From the NCBI RefSeq assembly GCF_000017585.1, contig NC_009714.1, forward strand, positions 558,001 to 622,000: a DNA stretch of 64,000 nucleotides. The letters are read 5' to 3'. The position numbers were made by a program, and so were the translations under genes. The notes beneath the pieces were generated by a model, which was given only the letters and a program-made list of their open reading frames with translations, did not search any database and was not told the origin of the DNA. Positions 8,408-18,032 of this stretch are shown here, one piece after another (within the stretch, counting starts at the first letter, position 1; the number at the start of each line of letters is the position of its first letter). The DNA comes from Campylobacter hominis ATCC BAA-381. Lineage in GTDB: Bacteria; Campylobacterota; Campylobacteria; Campylobacterales; Campylobacteraceae.

Positions 8408-9925
8408 TTAAAATCCTAACTTAATTTGCTTTAACATTATTTTGATTTCGGCTATAAATAGAGTCGTAAACAGCACTGCAAAAAGGAAAAATGAAATTTT
8501 GATATTTGCGGAAGATAAATTCGTAGCTGCTACGCCAACCGGCATAATATCTTGTATAGCCCATGGCTGGCGTCCGACTTCGGCCACAATCCATCCAAGC
8601 TCGCAAGCAATCCATCCAAGCGGAATACTAAATACGCAACACCAAAGAATTTTCCTGAAATTCTCGATTTTGTTTGCCATACTCAAAAACATTACCACAA
8701 AAAAAAGTCCTATAAAATATATTCCAAGAGCCGCCATAACTCTAAAACTGTAAAATGTAAGCCCGACAGGAGCTATGGCATCTTTTGGATTATTTAAATA
8801 ACCGTAGCCGAAATTTTGCATATTACTTTGCAAAATTTCTCTATATTTTTTAGCCGAATTCGTATCACCGTTTTCTTTTGCAATTTTATACTCATCAAGA
8901 GCTTTTATAGCTTTTTTTCCGCTATCGATTCTGCTTTGCATAGATGGAATTTTATGAGTTTCATTTCCGTTTATCAAATCGTTGATTCCAGGAGTAAAAT
9001 TATTTATTCCTCTTGTTGCCATAAGTCCCAAAAGATACGGTGCTTCTATTTGAAATAAAAACGGATCTTCATTATTGTCTATTTCTTTTTTAGGATTTAA
9101 AATTCCTACGGTTACAATCGCGCTATTTACTTCTCCATTATAAAGTCCTTCCATGGTAGCCAGTTTCATAGGTTGCTTTTGGGCTACTTGATATGCGCTT
9201 TCGTCTCCGCTGAATAAAACGAATAAAGAGCTTAAAAGCCCAAAGCTCGCAGCAACTATAAAACTTTTTTTAGCCATTTGGAAATTTTTGTTTTTAAGTA
9301 TAAAATAAGCACTTATTCCAAGAACAAAAAGTGCTGAGGTAATGTATCCACCGCCAACCGTGTGTAAAAATTTGCTGATTGCTGTCGGAGAAAGAGCTAT
9401 TTGGGTAAAATCCACCATTTCATTTCTTGCAGTATCCGGATTAAACGCCGTTCCTACCGGATTTTGCATCCAGCCGTTTGCCACAAGTATCCAAAACGCA
9501 CTTAAATTTGATCCGATAGCAACGCACCATGTAGAAAATAGATGAAATTTTTTACTTACTTTATCCCATCCGAAAAACATTACGGCAAAAAATGTAGCTT
9601 CCAGGAAAAATGCGAAAAGTCCTTCTATCGCAAGTGGCGCGCCGAAAATATCTCCTACAAACCAACTGTAATTTGCCCAATTAGTTCCAAACTCAAATTC
9701 CATTATAAGGCCTGTAGCAACGCCGATAGCGAAATTTACAGCAAAAAGTTTGAGCCAAAATTTAGTTATTTTTTTCCACTCTTCGTTTTTACTTTTTACG
9801 TAAATCGTTTCCATAAATGCTATTATAAATGAAAGCCCTAAAGTCAAAGGCACAAACAAAAAGTGGTATAAAGCGGTAAGTGCAAACTGAGCCCTTGACC
9901 AATCAACCGACGCAAGTTCTGTCAT
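8408..9925 (-). CDS. cydA: Cytochrome bd quinol oxidase subunit I
   Basis: 505 residues, nine membrane helices. It carries the haems b558, b595 and d and the quinol site. The axial histidine in ALYHFLFVPLTLGLSF (about residue 21), the helix GLIMEFEFGTNW and the family signature GWIACELGWIVAEVGRQPW near residue 440 are all present. The Q-loop is of moderate length and carries an Asn/Lys-rich insert near residues 320-360. The upstream DUF4492 gene overlaps its start by 4 bases. This oxidase suits a microaerobic host-associated life. Confidence 0.96.
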   Translation of the reverse strand: MTELASVDWSRAQFALTALYHFLFVPLTLGLSFIIAFMETIYVKSKNEEWKKITKFWLKLFAVNFAIGVATGLIMEFEFGTNWANYSWFVGDIFGAPLAIEGLFAFFLEATFFAVMFFGWDKVSKKFHLFSTWCVAIGSNLSAFWILVANGWMQNPVGTAFNPDTARNEMVDFTQIALSPTAISKFLHTVGGGYITSALFVLGISAYFILKNKNFQMAKKSFIVAASFGLLSSLFVLFSGDESAYQVAQKQPMKLATMEGLYNGEVNSAIVTVGILNPKKEIDNNEDPFLFQIEAPYLLGLMATRGINNFTPGINDLINGNETHKIPSMQSRIDSGKKAIKALDEYKIAKENGDTNSAKKYREILQSNMQNFGYGYLNNPKDAIAPVGLTFYSFRVMAALGIYFIGLFFVVMFLSMANKIENFRKILWCCVFSIPLGWIACELGWIVAEVGRQPWAIQDIMPVGVAATNLSSANIKISFFLFAVLFTTLFIAEIKIMLKQIKLGF

Positions 9926-10134
9926 TTAACATCCTTTATAAGATTTTCGTAAACAAAATTTATTTTTTCATTTTTAGAGTCGAATTTTGTATTTATCGTT
10001 TCGTTAAAGAAAAGCATTTTAAATATAAGAATAATTACCGCAATTTTGATTAAAACGATAAGCCATAGCGTTTTACCAAGTTTCATATTTCTAAAACCGC
10101 CGATATAAAATTTTAAAATTTGTTTAAAAGACAT
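9922..10134 (-). CDS. DUF4492 small membrane protein ahead of cydA
   Basis: 70 residues with the hallmark pattern FYIGGFRNMKLGKTLWLIVLIK followed by a hydrophobic helix and FFNE. DUF4492 proteins are encoded just before cydA in Bacteroidetes and epsilonproteobacteria and are thought to serve cytochrome bd assembly or function. The gene overlaps cydA by 4 bases and is the first of the operon. The promoter should lie within 10135-10335, where no gene is seen. Confidence 0.85.
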   Translation of the reverse strand: MSFKQILKFYIGGFRNMKLGKTLWLIVLIKIAVIILIFKMLFFNETINTKFDSKNEKINFVYENLIKDVK

Positions 10135-10335
10135 AATGAAATAATAACGTTTGCATTTAAATATAAAGTTATGAGTAAAATTTTGTCGGTTTAAATATAA
10201 AATTTCAAAATAGCACCTTTTTTTTGAAATTTTTAGTTGGAATTTTGCGGTGAATAATGAATTTTATTAAAATTTCTAAAGTAATTTTATAGGATATTTC
10301 GACTGAAAATTTTGCTTATAATTTTGCTCGCTTGC

Positions 10336-11475
10336 TTAATTTAAATTTTTAAATTCCAGGTTGTTTTTTACCGTTTCGTAAGCCTTTTTGGCTCTAAGAT
10401 TTGGATTTTTGGCAATAAATTTTATATTTTTATCAAATGCGCTTGCGTTAAAATCATTCGCAAGATATGTTTTTATTACCTTTTTGTTGTTTTGAAAAAC
10501 AGGATTCACCCAAAGCGGATGAAATTTTATGTCGGTTATTTTTGTGGTATTTTCATCTTTTGAGATTAAAATTTCAAACGCAACACCTTGTTCGGTGCGA
10601 ATGTTTTTCAGTGTTTCAAGGCGCTGATTTGAGATAAAATTTCCACACGAAAAAGCGATGAAGCCGCTTGATTTTGTAAAATTCTCATCCGTTTTTATAA
10701 AGTTATTTTGCAAATTTTGTGTAGAATTTTCATCGTTATTTTCATTTTTTTGATATAACATAGTTTCTTGAACTACGTGCGGATGATTGCCTATTACTAC
10801 ATTTGCACCCCAATCTACCATCTTTTTTGCCAATTTTTTTTGAAAATCGTTAGCTTTATTTTGATATTCATTTCCCCAATGCGCGTAAATGATGATAAAA
10901 TCGGCGCCAAGAGATTTCACCTTTTGCAAATCATCTTTTATCTGCGTCTCATCCAAGAAATTTAAAAGCGATTTTTCTTTTTTATTCAGTGAATTTTCAA
11001 GTCCGTTATAGCCGTAAGAATAAGCTAAAAGCGCCAAGTTTATGCCATTTTTGTCTATAAAAGCGAATTTTTCTCCTTCGCCGGTTCCAAAAGGCACAAT
11101 TCTAGCTTCTTTTATAGACTTTACGGTTTCAAGGACACCGCTTATTTTTGTATCAAGAGCGTGATTATTTGCGGTGGCAAGCGCGTCAATGCCTGCGTCT
11201 TTAAGGGCTTTTAGCGCCTGTTTCGGCGTATTGAAAAGCGGATAACCGCTAAATGAGCGTTTTTCATTTACTGTAGTTTCGAAATTTCCTATGCTTACAT
11301 CTCCGCTTTGCAAAAATGGCTTTATTTGCTCAAATTGCGGTGCAAAATCATAATCTTTGCCATTTTTTGCACTTGAAATTTGAGGCGAATGAAACATTAT
11401 GTCGCCGACAGCGATGATTTTTAAGTCAGCCGCAAAAAGTCCTGAAAAAAGAAAAACCAGTAAAATTTTTTTCAA
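10336..11475 (-). CDS. CapA family (PGA_cap) metallophosphatase-like protein
   Basis: 379 residues with a signal peptide (KKILLVFLFSGLFAADLK). The CapA/PgsA calcineurin-like fold is seen in order: IAVGDIMFH near residue 22, GNFETTV near 62, ATANNHALD near 100, YAHWGNEYQ near 195 and GNHPHVVQ near 228. An Asn/Glu-rich insert (about 245-270) interrupts the domain before FSCGNFISNQ. CapA relatives are associated with poly-gamma-glutamate capsule, but lone copies occur widely in epsilonproteobacteria with unknown substrates, and no capB/capC partner is here. Confidence 0.85.
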   Translation of the reverse strand: MKKILLVFLFSGLFAADLKIIAVGDIMFHSPQISSAKNGKDYDFAPQFEQIKPFLQSGDVSIGNFETTVNEKRSFSGYPLFNTPKQALKALKDAGIDALATANNHALDTKISGVLETVKSIKEARIVPFGTGEGEKFAFIDKNGINLALLAYSYGYNGLENSLNKKEKSLLNFLDETQIKDDLQKVKSLGADFIIIYAHWGNEYQNKANDFQKKLAKKMVDWGANVVIGNHPHVVQETMLYQKNENNDENSTQNLQNNFIKTDENFTKSSGFIAFSCGNFISNQRLETLKNIRTEQGVAFEILISKDENTTKITDIKFHPLWVNPVFQNNKKVIKTYLANDFNASAFDKNIKFIAKNPNLRAKKAYETVKNNLEFKNLN

Positions 11476-12735
11476 AAATAATCCTTAAAATAGAAACTTA
11501 ATTATACAAAATTTTATGTAAATTTTAAATTTTGGCAAAAATAGATTTTGATTGAAAATTCGCTTTGCGTGTAAAAAATTTTTGCTTTTATTCCAATTTG
11601 AAATTTTTAATATGGAAATATAATTTCAAAAGTCAAACAGAAATTTTTCGCGATTTTTGCATTGCCGAATTAAAACGAATCATTAATTATCTTGCTTGCT
11701 ATACCCAATTCATAATGTAAAATAACCGGAATTTTATAATTATCCTTAGAACTTTTATCGCGAGCTATTTTTTATTTATATATTTCCAAGTATAATCAAA
11801 TTATTTTCATATTATTAGGAATTTTTTCCGTTTCATAAATAATTGATTATACGATTTTATACGTAAATTCATATAATCAATTATTCCAATGATTTAACGA
11901 TATTTTTATATGCAACGATTAAGTCAGGAAAAGATAGTAATCGGAACCGTTTTTATTGTGAAAGACAATAGCAGTATCAAAAATCGTCATAAATTTCAAC
12001 GTTTTTTCAAAACTTTTTTATCTTTTAAATAGCGGAAAATGTGGTGCTGCGTTATTTTATTTTATCAATCAACCGAGGTGATGTGATATTTAATATATCA
12101 TCAATCATTATAAGTTTATAAAAATCTCTTATTTTGCTATAAGTTTTCTTTATTTCATCACCAATATTTATATCTTATTTACGGACTGCATGACTTAGCC
12201 GTAATTATATCGTTTTTCTATTTGTAGTGACTTGATACGGCTTTTTATAAAGCAAACTGAATATTAACGGATATAAAAATTGATAGAATTTTTGATATAA
12301 AAAATCGGTTCTCTGTTTTTTATAAGTTGATTTTAAAATAGTTTTTGATTCAATAATGGCTGCTTTAAGGTCAAATAAATTTTTGCATTAATCCGCATCA
12401 ATATTTTTTAATTTTAATAGATTCGTTTATTGTTCGATTATTTTTATCATTTAATCTTTTTCGCTGTTTTTATTGAAAAACCGCCTAACTTTTTACAATC
12501 ATAAATATAGTTAGGAATTACGGTATTTAAAAAGAACGGTTTTTGCCTGTATTTATCGAAGTAACTTTAATTCCAATTGCGGTGCTCATACATGATTTGC
12601 TGAAATTAATTGTAAATCCGAGTGAAAATTTAATTCTTTTTCTAAATTTTAATTTTATTTTCATCATTTTAGTTAAGCGATTTTGTGTTAAAAATTTATA
12701 TTAATATGGTTTTATAAAATTTCGGTAATCGAAAG
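11476..12735. other. 1.26-kb region of decayed coding sequence, no intact gene
   Basis: No open frame of useful length exists. Reading the minus strand from about 12350 to 11880 gives blocks that look like protein but are broken by stops: TDFLYQKFYQFLYPLIFSLL, then DINIGDEIKKTYSKIRDFYK, then a piece with DDILNITSPRLIDKIK, and finally TAIVFHNKNGSDYYLFLT in another frame. These hint at one or two dead genes. I cannot name the family. An 11-bp repeat (AATAATTGATTATA and its inverse) lies near 11837-11886. The region borders the guaA island and may be its debris. Confidence 0.4.
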
Positions 12736-12770
12736 TTTAAATTAGGCAAAAATTTATTGCCTAATTTAAA
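12736..12770 (-). terminator. terminator after the guaA fragment
   Basis: A perfect 14-bp inverted repeat, TTTAAATTAGGCAA and TTGCCTAATTTAAA, surrounds a 7-base loop (12750-12756). It lies 10 bases past the stop of the guaA 3' fragment. It may be the ancestral guaA terminator left at the chromosomal side of the island, since the intact guaA now has a different hairpin. Confidence 0.65.
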
Positions 12771-12779
12771 AATTTTCGA

Positions 12780-13268
12780 TTATTCCCATTTAATCGTTGC
12801 AGGCGGCTTGCTTGAGATATCATAAACTACGCGGTTGATTCCATCGACTTCATTTATGATGCGACGGCTTATATTTTCAAGCAGATCATATGGCAGTCTT
12901 GAAAAACTTGCTGTCATTCCATCGCTTGCATCGACTACGCGAATACAAACCGCATTTTCATAAGTTCTATTATCGCCCATAACTCCAACTGAGTTTACAT
13001 TTAAAAGCACACAAAATGCTTGCCAAGTTTTTTCATACCAACCACTTGATTTAAGCTCTTGTCTTAACACAACATCTGCTTTTCTCAAAAGCTCAAGTCT
13101 TTCGTTTGTAACCTCTCCCATTATGCGTATTGCAAGTCCAGGTCCAGGGAATGGATGTCTAAAAACTAAATCACGACTAAGCCCAAGCTCAAGTCCCAAG
13201 GCTCTAACTTCATCTTTAAAAATTTCCCTTAAAGGCTCAATTAGTTCAAATTTCATACTAAATTTCAC
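12780..13268 (-). pseudogene. guaA: 3' fragment of guaA (GMP synthase C-terminus)
   Basis: The open frame reads 162 residues matching the last third of GuaA: from [15 protein letters not shown] through [15 protein letters not shown] to PPATIKWE. It lacks the glutaminase and ATP-pyrophosphatase parts, so it cannot make GMP. Homology to the intact gene at 24663-26198 stops near 13258; the preceding MKFS is a chance start. The last roughly 220 bases are about 98% identical to the intact gene (four mismatches), while the part before that is clearly more diverged. It marks the left border of the accessory island. Confidence 0.9.
12797..13016 (-). repeat. guaA: near-identical direct repeat, guaA 3' end copy 1
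   Basis: These 220 bases match the stretch starting at 24680 with only four differences (C/T, G/A, T/C and A/G). Both copies are in the same orientation and flank the island. Beyond 13016 the two copies differ at many positions, so the sharp change in identity suggests gene conversion or recombination. Confidence 0.85.
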
Positions 13269-13292
13269 TAAATTTATTGGTTGTACTCATAA

Positions 13293-13421
13293 ATTTATCA
13301 AATCAAAATACAAAATAATTTTGCAATAAAGAGGATTTTTATATCACTCTTAATTGGTATCGAAAATAGAACAACTATTAAAGAGATGAAAGAAGAAAGA
13401 ATAAAAGAAAATTTAGCTTAA
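13293..13421 (+). pseudogene. C-terminal stump of an unidentified gene at the island edge
   Basis: A plus-strand frame opens near the guaA fragment junction and ends at TAA 13419-13421. Its tail, GIENRTTIKEMKEERIKENLA, has the look of a real protein end. There is no start codon with a ribosome binding site. It overlaps the stop of the convergent AraC gene. I do not recognise the family. Confidence 0.3.
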
Positions 13422-14434
13422 TCACAGTAATCGCAATTTAAATTGTGATGCTTGAAAGCTAAATTACGAACTTCATTAGGAAGTTTTCCCTTGTATCTTT
13501 TGTAATAAATGGAAAATTTACTATGAGATGTGTATCCAACAGACTCAGCTATCTCCTTTATAGGAAGCTCAGTATTTAAAAGAAGAGTTTCAGCTACATT
13601 CATTCTTTTCCTTTGGGTGTATTCTGTAATGCTTTGACCATATTTTTCTTTAAACAAATTTTTTAATTTTGTTCCACTCATTTTAGATATTTTTTCAAGT
13701 GTTCTTTGGTTTATATTCATTGAGAAATGATCATCTAAAAATCTGGCTACATCTTCAAGTGCTTTATCATCATCAGACTCAATTTTATAATTTTTTCTAT
13801 TTAAGTAGGTATCTATTACTATACTTATCCACTCATTTGCTTTGGCTTTAAAGAAAAAATCAGCAGCAGGAGTGTCCATCTTACAATTTAATATTTCCAT
13901 TGCCACTTTTTCTAATGACTTTGTAAGTATTATTTGATTTGATTGAAGTAAAGCCCTATAAAATGATTCTAGGTCAATGTTAATGGATGATAGGTGTTTT
14001 TCTAGAAGTTCTTTTTTAAAGCCTATAGAAACAGCAAGATAATAGCAGTTCTCGTGCAATAAAAATCGAAAGTCATCTTTTATATTGTCAAAATCAAAAG
14101 TGCATAATGAGTTGGCTGTCAAAGTTTGATAAGGATTAAATTTCTCGCCGTTTGCACTTATAATGTAGCTAGAGTATATCGAAACATAGTCTGCCATACT
14201 ATAAGTGCTATTTTGAACTACCTCTTCTCTGATATAAAAATCATGTATATCAATAATAAATCCATCTCCTTCATAAAACCAATACAGGCCTTCCGCATAG
14301 GTTGAATCCTCTTTACTCCAACAAAATGTATGCCCTGCACTTGAATATTTCTTATTGTTTTTACACTCATCTACGTTCATATATTCTTTTACAAAATTAT
14401 AATAAGCCATAATAACTCTATCCCTTTTAGACAA
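13418..14434 (-). CDS. AraC family transcriptional regulator
   Basis: 338 residues. The C-terminal AraC DNA-binding domain occupies about 225-325 with both helix-turn-helices: TLEKISKMSGTKLKNLFKEK and then ELPIKEIAESVGYTSHSKFS. The N-terminal 220 residues are a divergent sensor domain with many aromatic residues and no recognisable ligand motif. It is transcribed away from the ABC pair at 14563-18022, the arrangement of YbtA-type regulators that control siderophore transport in response to a ligand. The protein ends in CDYCD. The codon style (AGA, ATA, CTA) resembles Firmicutes. The regulated operon is inferred from position. Confidence 0.88.
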   Translation of the reverse strand: MSKRDRVIMAYYNFVKEYMNVDECKNNKKYSSAGHTFCWSKEDSTYAEGLYWFYEGDGFIIDIHDFYIREEVVQNSTYSMADYVSIYSSYIISANGEKFNPYQTLTANSLCTFDFDNIKDDFRFLLHENCYYLAVSIGFKKELLEKHLSSINIDLESFYRALLQSNQIILTKSLEKVAMEILNCKMDTPAADFFFKAKANEWISIVIDTYLNRKNYKIESDDDKALEDVARFLDDHFSMNINQRTLEKISKMSGTKLKNLFKEKYGQSITEYTQRKRMNVAETLLLNTELPIKEIAESVGYTSHSKFSIYYKRYKGKLPNEVRNLAFKHHNLNCDYCD

Positions 14435-14562
14435 TATTCCAATTAGCCTTATTAATTAAAAACTATTGTATTTGTATTATAATCGATGTATAATAAAAAA
14501 TCAACGATAACTATTGTCAAAATTTATATCTAAATGAGATATTAAAGAAAGGGGAGATGATT
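14435..14562 (+). promoter_or_regulatory. divergent promoter region of the ABC operon with AraC-type operator candidates
   Basis: A -35 TTGTAT (14466-14471) and a -10 TATAAT (14489-14494) lie exactly 17 bases apart, pointing to the ABC genes. The 9-base word AACTATTGT occurs at 14461-14469, touching the -35, and again at 14509-14517 downstream of the -10, a layout that suits AraC-type half sites. A strong Shine-Dalgarno AAAGGGGAG (14548-14556) abuts the ATG at 14557, so the second ATG at 14563 is the better start. Confidence 0.6.
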
Positions 14563-16317
14563 ATGAATATTTATAAAAAGCTATTTGCTTATGTAGGGGA
14601 TAAAAAATATCTTGGAGCTTTTGCTATAGCTTTTTCTGTTATATCTGCAGTGCTTACAGTATATGGATATTATTTAATCTACAAATTTTTAGATAATTTA
14701 ATAATTAATTCAAATTTATCTGGCGCAGAGAGTTTAGCGTTAAAATCAGTCTTTGCATTAACAGGTGGAGCAATATTTTATTTTGTTTCAGGAATGTTTT
14801 CACACGTTTTGGGATTTAGGCTTGAAACAAATTTAAGGAAAAGAGGGATTGATGGCCTAGAGAAAGCAAGCTTTAGGTTCTTTGACTTGAACCCTTCTGG
14901 AAAAATTAGAAAGATCATAGATGACAATGCCGCACAAACTCACCAGGTGATAGCCCACATGATTCCAGATAGCTCTCAAGCAATAATTACACCTTTTCTT
15001 GTGCTTGTGCTTGGTTTTATAGTAAGTATAAGAGTAGGCATCACTTTACTTGCTCTTACAATAATCGGAAGCGTAATTTTAGGAGCAATGATGGGCGAGG
15101 GAAGATTTATGAAGATATACCAAGAAGCCCTATCTAAACTAAGTGCTGAAACTGTCGAGTACGTTAGAGGAATGCAAGTTGTAAAAATATTTAGAGCAAA
15201 TGTAGAGTCATTTAAAAGTTTCTACAAGGCAATAAAAGATTACTCAAAATATGCTTATGATTATTCCCTATCTTGTAAAAAGCCTTATGTTTTGTATCAG
15301 TGGTTATTTTTTGGTCTAGTTGCTATCTTAATTATTCCGGTTGTCTATTTTATGACTAGCTTAGGTAGTGCCAAGATGATATTGCTTGAGCTTATCATGA
15401 TTTTATTTTTATCGGGAGTTCTCTTTGTTTCATTTATGAGAATGATGTGGTACTCCTTGTATATTTCTAAAGGAAATTATGCAGTAGACACTTTAGAGGC
15501 GCTTTACAATGACATGCAAAAAGATAAATTAGTGCATGGCAATCTCAATAATTTTAAAAACTTCAATATTGAGTTTGACAATGTAAGTTTTGCTTATAAT
15601 GATAAAGCTGTCATTGAAAATTTATCCTTTAAATTAGAAGAAGGAAAGTCCTATGCACTAGTCGGTTCCTCTGGATCAGGTAAATCAACAGTAGCAAAAC
15701 TTATATCAGGCTTTTATAATGTCAATGAAGGAAGCATAAAGATAGGTGGCATACCAATATCTAAATATTCTAACGAAGCCCTAATTAAAGCTATCTCCTT
15801 TGTTTTTCAAGATTCGAAATTGTTTAAGAAAAGTATTTACGACAATGTAGCTTTAGCCAATAAAGAGGCGAGCAAAGATGATGTTATGAAAGCCCTGAAA
15901 TTAGCAGGATGCGATCTGATATTAGACAAATTTCCAGATAGAGAAAATACAGTCATAGGCTCAAAAGGAGTTTATTTATCTGGAGGAGAAAAACAAAGAA
16001 TTGCAATTGCTAGAGCAATTTTAAAGGATTCGAAAATTATTATTATGGATGAAGCATCGGCGTCTATCGATCCAGATAATGAGTTTGAACTGCAAAAAGC
16101 TTTCAAAAATCTTATGAAGGATAAGACAGTTATCATGATTGCTCACAGACTTTCTACAATTAAAGATCTTGATGAAATACTTGTGATGGATAATGGAAAA
16201 ATTATAGAAAGAGGCTCTGACAAAGAGTTAATGTCAAGAGATACAATATATAAGAGACTTCAAGAGATGTTTAACAGTGCAAATGAATGGAGGGTTTCAA
16301 ATGAAGGAGTTTTATAA
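14563..16317 (+). CDS. ABC transporter, fused permease-ATPase (YbtP/IrtA-like), first subunit
   Basis: 584 residues from the ATG with proper spacing to the AAAGGGGAG site. A six-helix exporter-type membrane domain spans about 15-310 and an ATPase domain about 335-575, with Walker A GSSGSGKST, signature YLSGGEKQR, Walker B IIIMDEASAS and H-loop IAHRLST. Together with the next gene it should form a heterodimer. This family includes YbtP/YbtQ and IrtA/IrtB, which import iron-siderophores despite exporter folds. With the divergent AraC gene this suggests siderophore uptake, but no synthesis genes are present. The gene is likely of Firmicute origin. Confidence 0.9.
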   Translation: MNIYKKLFAYVGDKKYLGAFAIAFSVISAVLTVYGYYLIYKFLDNLIINSNLSGAESLALKSVFALTGGAIFYFVSGMFSHVLGFRLETNLRKRGIDGLEKASFRFFDLNPSGKIRKIIDDNAAQTHQVIAHMIPDSSQAIITPFLVLVLGFIVSIRVGITLLALTIIGSVILGAMMGEGRFMKIYQEALSKLSAETVEYVRGMQVVKIFRANVESFKSFYKAIKDYSKYAYDYSLSCKKPYVLYQWLFFGLVAILIIPVVYFMTSLGSAKMILLELIMILFLSGVLFVSFMRMMWYSLYISKGNYAVDTLEALYNDMQKDKLVHGNLNNFKNFNIEFDNVSFAYNDKAVIENLSFKLEEGKSYALVGSSGSGKSTVAKLISGFYNVNEGSIKIGGIPISKYSNEALIKAISFVFQDSKLFKKSIYDNVALANKEASKDDVMKALKLAGCDLILDKFPDRENTVIGSKGVYLSGGEKQRIAIARAILKDSKIIIMDEASASIDPDNEFELQKAFKNLMKDKTVIMIAHRLSTIKDLDEILVMDNGKIIERGSDKELMSRDTIYKRLQEMFNSANEWRVSNEGVL

Positions 16318-18022
16318 AAAAAGATTTGCTCTTACAGATAGGGGAGCTAGAAATTTAACCAAAGCAACACTATTCTCATTTTTTGTCTATTGTATAAATA
16401 TGCTTCCTGTAATAATACTAATGTTTTTTGCTCAAGAAGTATTGGAGAATATCGACAAAAGCAGTGGTTTTTATATAGTATTTTCAGTTTTGACCTTGAT
16501 AGCAATGTATATTTTGCTTTCTATTGAATACGATAAACTGTATAGCACAACATATCAAGAAAGTGCTGATTTAAGGATAAGAACAGCAGAAAACTTATCA
16601 AAACTGCCTCTATCATACTTTTCTAAACATGATATTTCTGATCTCTCGCAAACAATAATGGCTGATATTGAGGGTATAGAACATGCAATGAGCCACTCGA
16701 TACCAAAAGTTGGTGGTATGGTACTCTTCTTCCCGCTAATATCTGTAATGATGTTAGTAGGAAATGTAAAAATGGGCTTAGCTGTAATTATTCCATCGCT
16801 CTTAAGCTTTATCTTTATACCTTTATCTAAAAAATATCAAGTTAAAGGGGAGAAAAAATATTATGACATCTTAAGAGAAAACTCAGAAAACTTTCAGGAA
16901 AATATCGAAATGCAAATGGAGATTAAAGCATATGGCTTATCAGAGGAAATGAAAGAAAAGCTATATGAAAAAATGGATAAAAGTGAAAAAGTACACTTAA
17001 AGACAGAAATGGGGATTGTTCTAACTATGTCACTTTCATCAATATTTAGCTTTATATCTCTTGCTGTTGTGATATTTGTTGGCGCAAATTTAATTATTAA
17101 TAAAGAGATAAGTGTTCTATACCTTATAGGATATTTACTAGCGGCTATGAAGATAAAAGACTCTCTTGATGCATCTAAAGAGGGCATGATGGAAATATTT
17201 TATTTAACGCCAAAGATTGAAAGACTAAAAGAAATTCAAAATCAAAATCTCCAAGAGGGCAAAGATTATAAGTTAAAAAAATTTGATATTGATCTAAAAG
17301 ATGTTGAATTTGCTTACAATAAAGACGCAAAAGTTTTAAGGGGAGTTAGTTTTAAAGCAAAGCAGGGAGAGGTCACTGCTTTGGTAGGCGCAAGTGGCTG
17401 CGGTAAAACAACTATCTTAAAACTTATATCAAGACTTTATGATTATGACGAGGGACAAATCCTAATCGATGGCAAAGATATCAAAGAGATATCAACAGAA
17501 TCACTTTTTGACAAGGTTTCAATAGTTTTTCAAGATGTGGTTCTTTTTAATCAAAGTGTTATGGAAAATATTAGGATTGGAAAGCAAGAAGCAAGTGATG
17601 AAGAAGTTAAAAGAGCAGCAAAACTTGCCAATTGCACAGACTTTATAGAAAAAATGGATAAGGATTTTGATACAGTTATTGGTGAGAATGGTGCTGAGCT
17701 ATCTGGTGGTGAAAGACAAAGACTATCAATAGCAAGAGCTTTTTTAAAGGACGCACCAATATTAATATTGGATGAAATAGCAGCAAGCCTTGATGTAGAT
17801 AATGAGAAAAAAATTCAAGAGTCTTTAAATAATTTGATTAAAGATAAAACAGTTGTTATCATTTCACACAGAATGAAATCCATAGAAAATGCGGACAAGA
17901 TTGTAGTTCTTGAAAACGGAAGAGTAGAAAACGAAGGTAAGCATGAAGAGCTTTTACAAAAATCAAAAGTTTACAAGAATTTAATAGAAAAAACAAAAAT
18001 GGCAGAAGAATTTATCTATTAG
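16301..18022 (+). CDS. ABC transporter, fused permease-ATPase (YbtQ/IrtB-like), second subunit
   Basis: 573 residues from the ATG at 16301, chosen because GGAGGG lies a proper distance upstream; it overlaps the first subunit gene by 17 bases, so they are translationally coupled. The membrane domain covers about 20-300 and the ATPase domain about 330-560 with Walker A GASGCGKTT, signature LSGGERQR, Walker B LILDEIAAS and ISHRMKS. The position after Walker B is Ile (DEIAAS) where the partner has Ala (DEASAS); both catalytic glutamates are present. The partner is the preceding gene. Substrate unknown; siderophore import or peptide export both fit. Confidence 0.9.
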   Translation: MKEFYKKRFALTDRGARNLTKATLFSFFVYCINMLPVIILMFFAQEVLENIDKSSGFYIVFSVLTLIAMYILLSIEYDKLYSTTYQESADLRIRTAENLSKLPLSYFSKHDISDLSQTIMADIEGIEHAMSHSIPKVGGMVLFFPLISVMMLVGNVKMGLAVIIPSLLSFIFIPLSKKYQVKGEKKYYDILRENSENFQENIEMQMEIKAYGLSEEMKEKLYEKMDKSEKVHLKTEMGIVLTMSLSSIFSFISLAVVIFVGANLIINKEISVLYLIGYLLAAMKIKDSLDASKEGMMEIFYLTPKIERLKEIQNQNLQEGKDYKLKKFDIDLKDVEFAYNKDAKVLRGVSFKAKQGEVTALVGASGCGKTTILKLISRLYDYDEGQILIDGKDIKEISTESLFDKVSIVFQDVVLFNQSVMENIRIGKQEASDEEVKRAAKLANCTDFIEKMDKDFDTVIGENGAELSGGERQRLSIARAFLKDAPILILDEIAASLDVDNEKKIQESLNNLIKDKTVVIISHRMKSIENADKIVVLENGRVENEGKHEELLQKSKVYKNLIEKTKMAEEFIY

Positions 18023-18032
18023 AAGGATTAGA

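Noticed and set aside
8442-8797. open frames opposite cydA
   Set aside because: cydA is a full, well-conserved gene on the other strand; these are shadows.
12780-13268. functional short GMP synthase
   Set aside because: It lacks the glutaminase and the PP-loop; only the C-terminal part is present.
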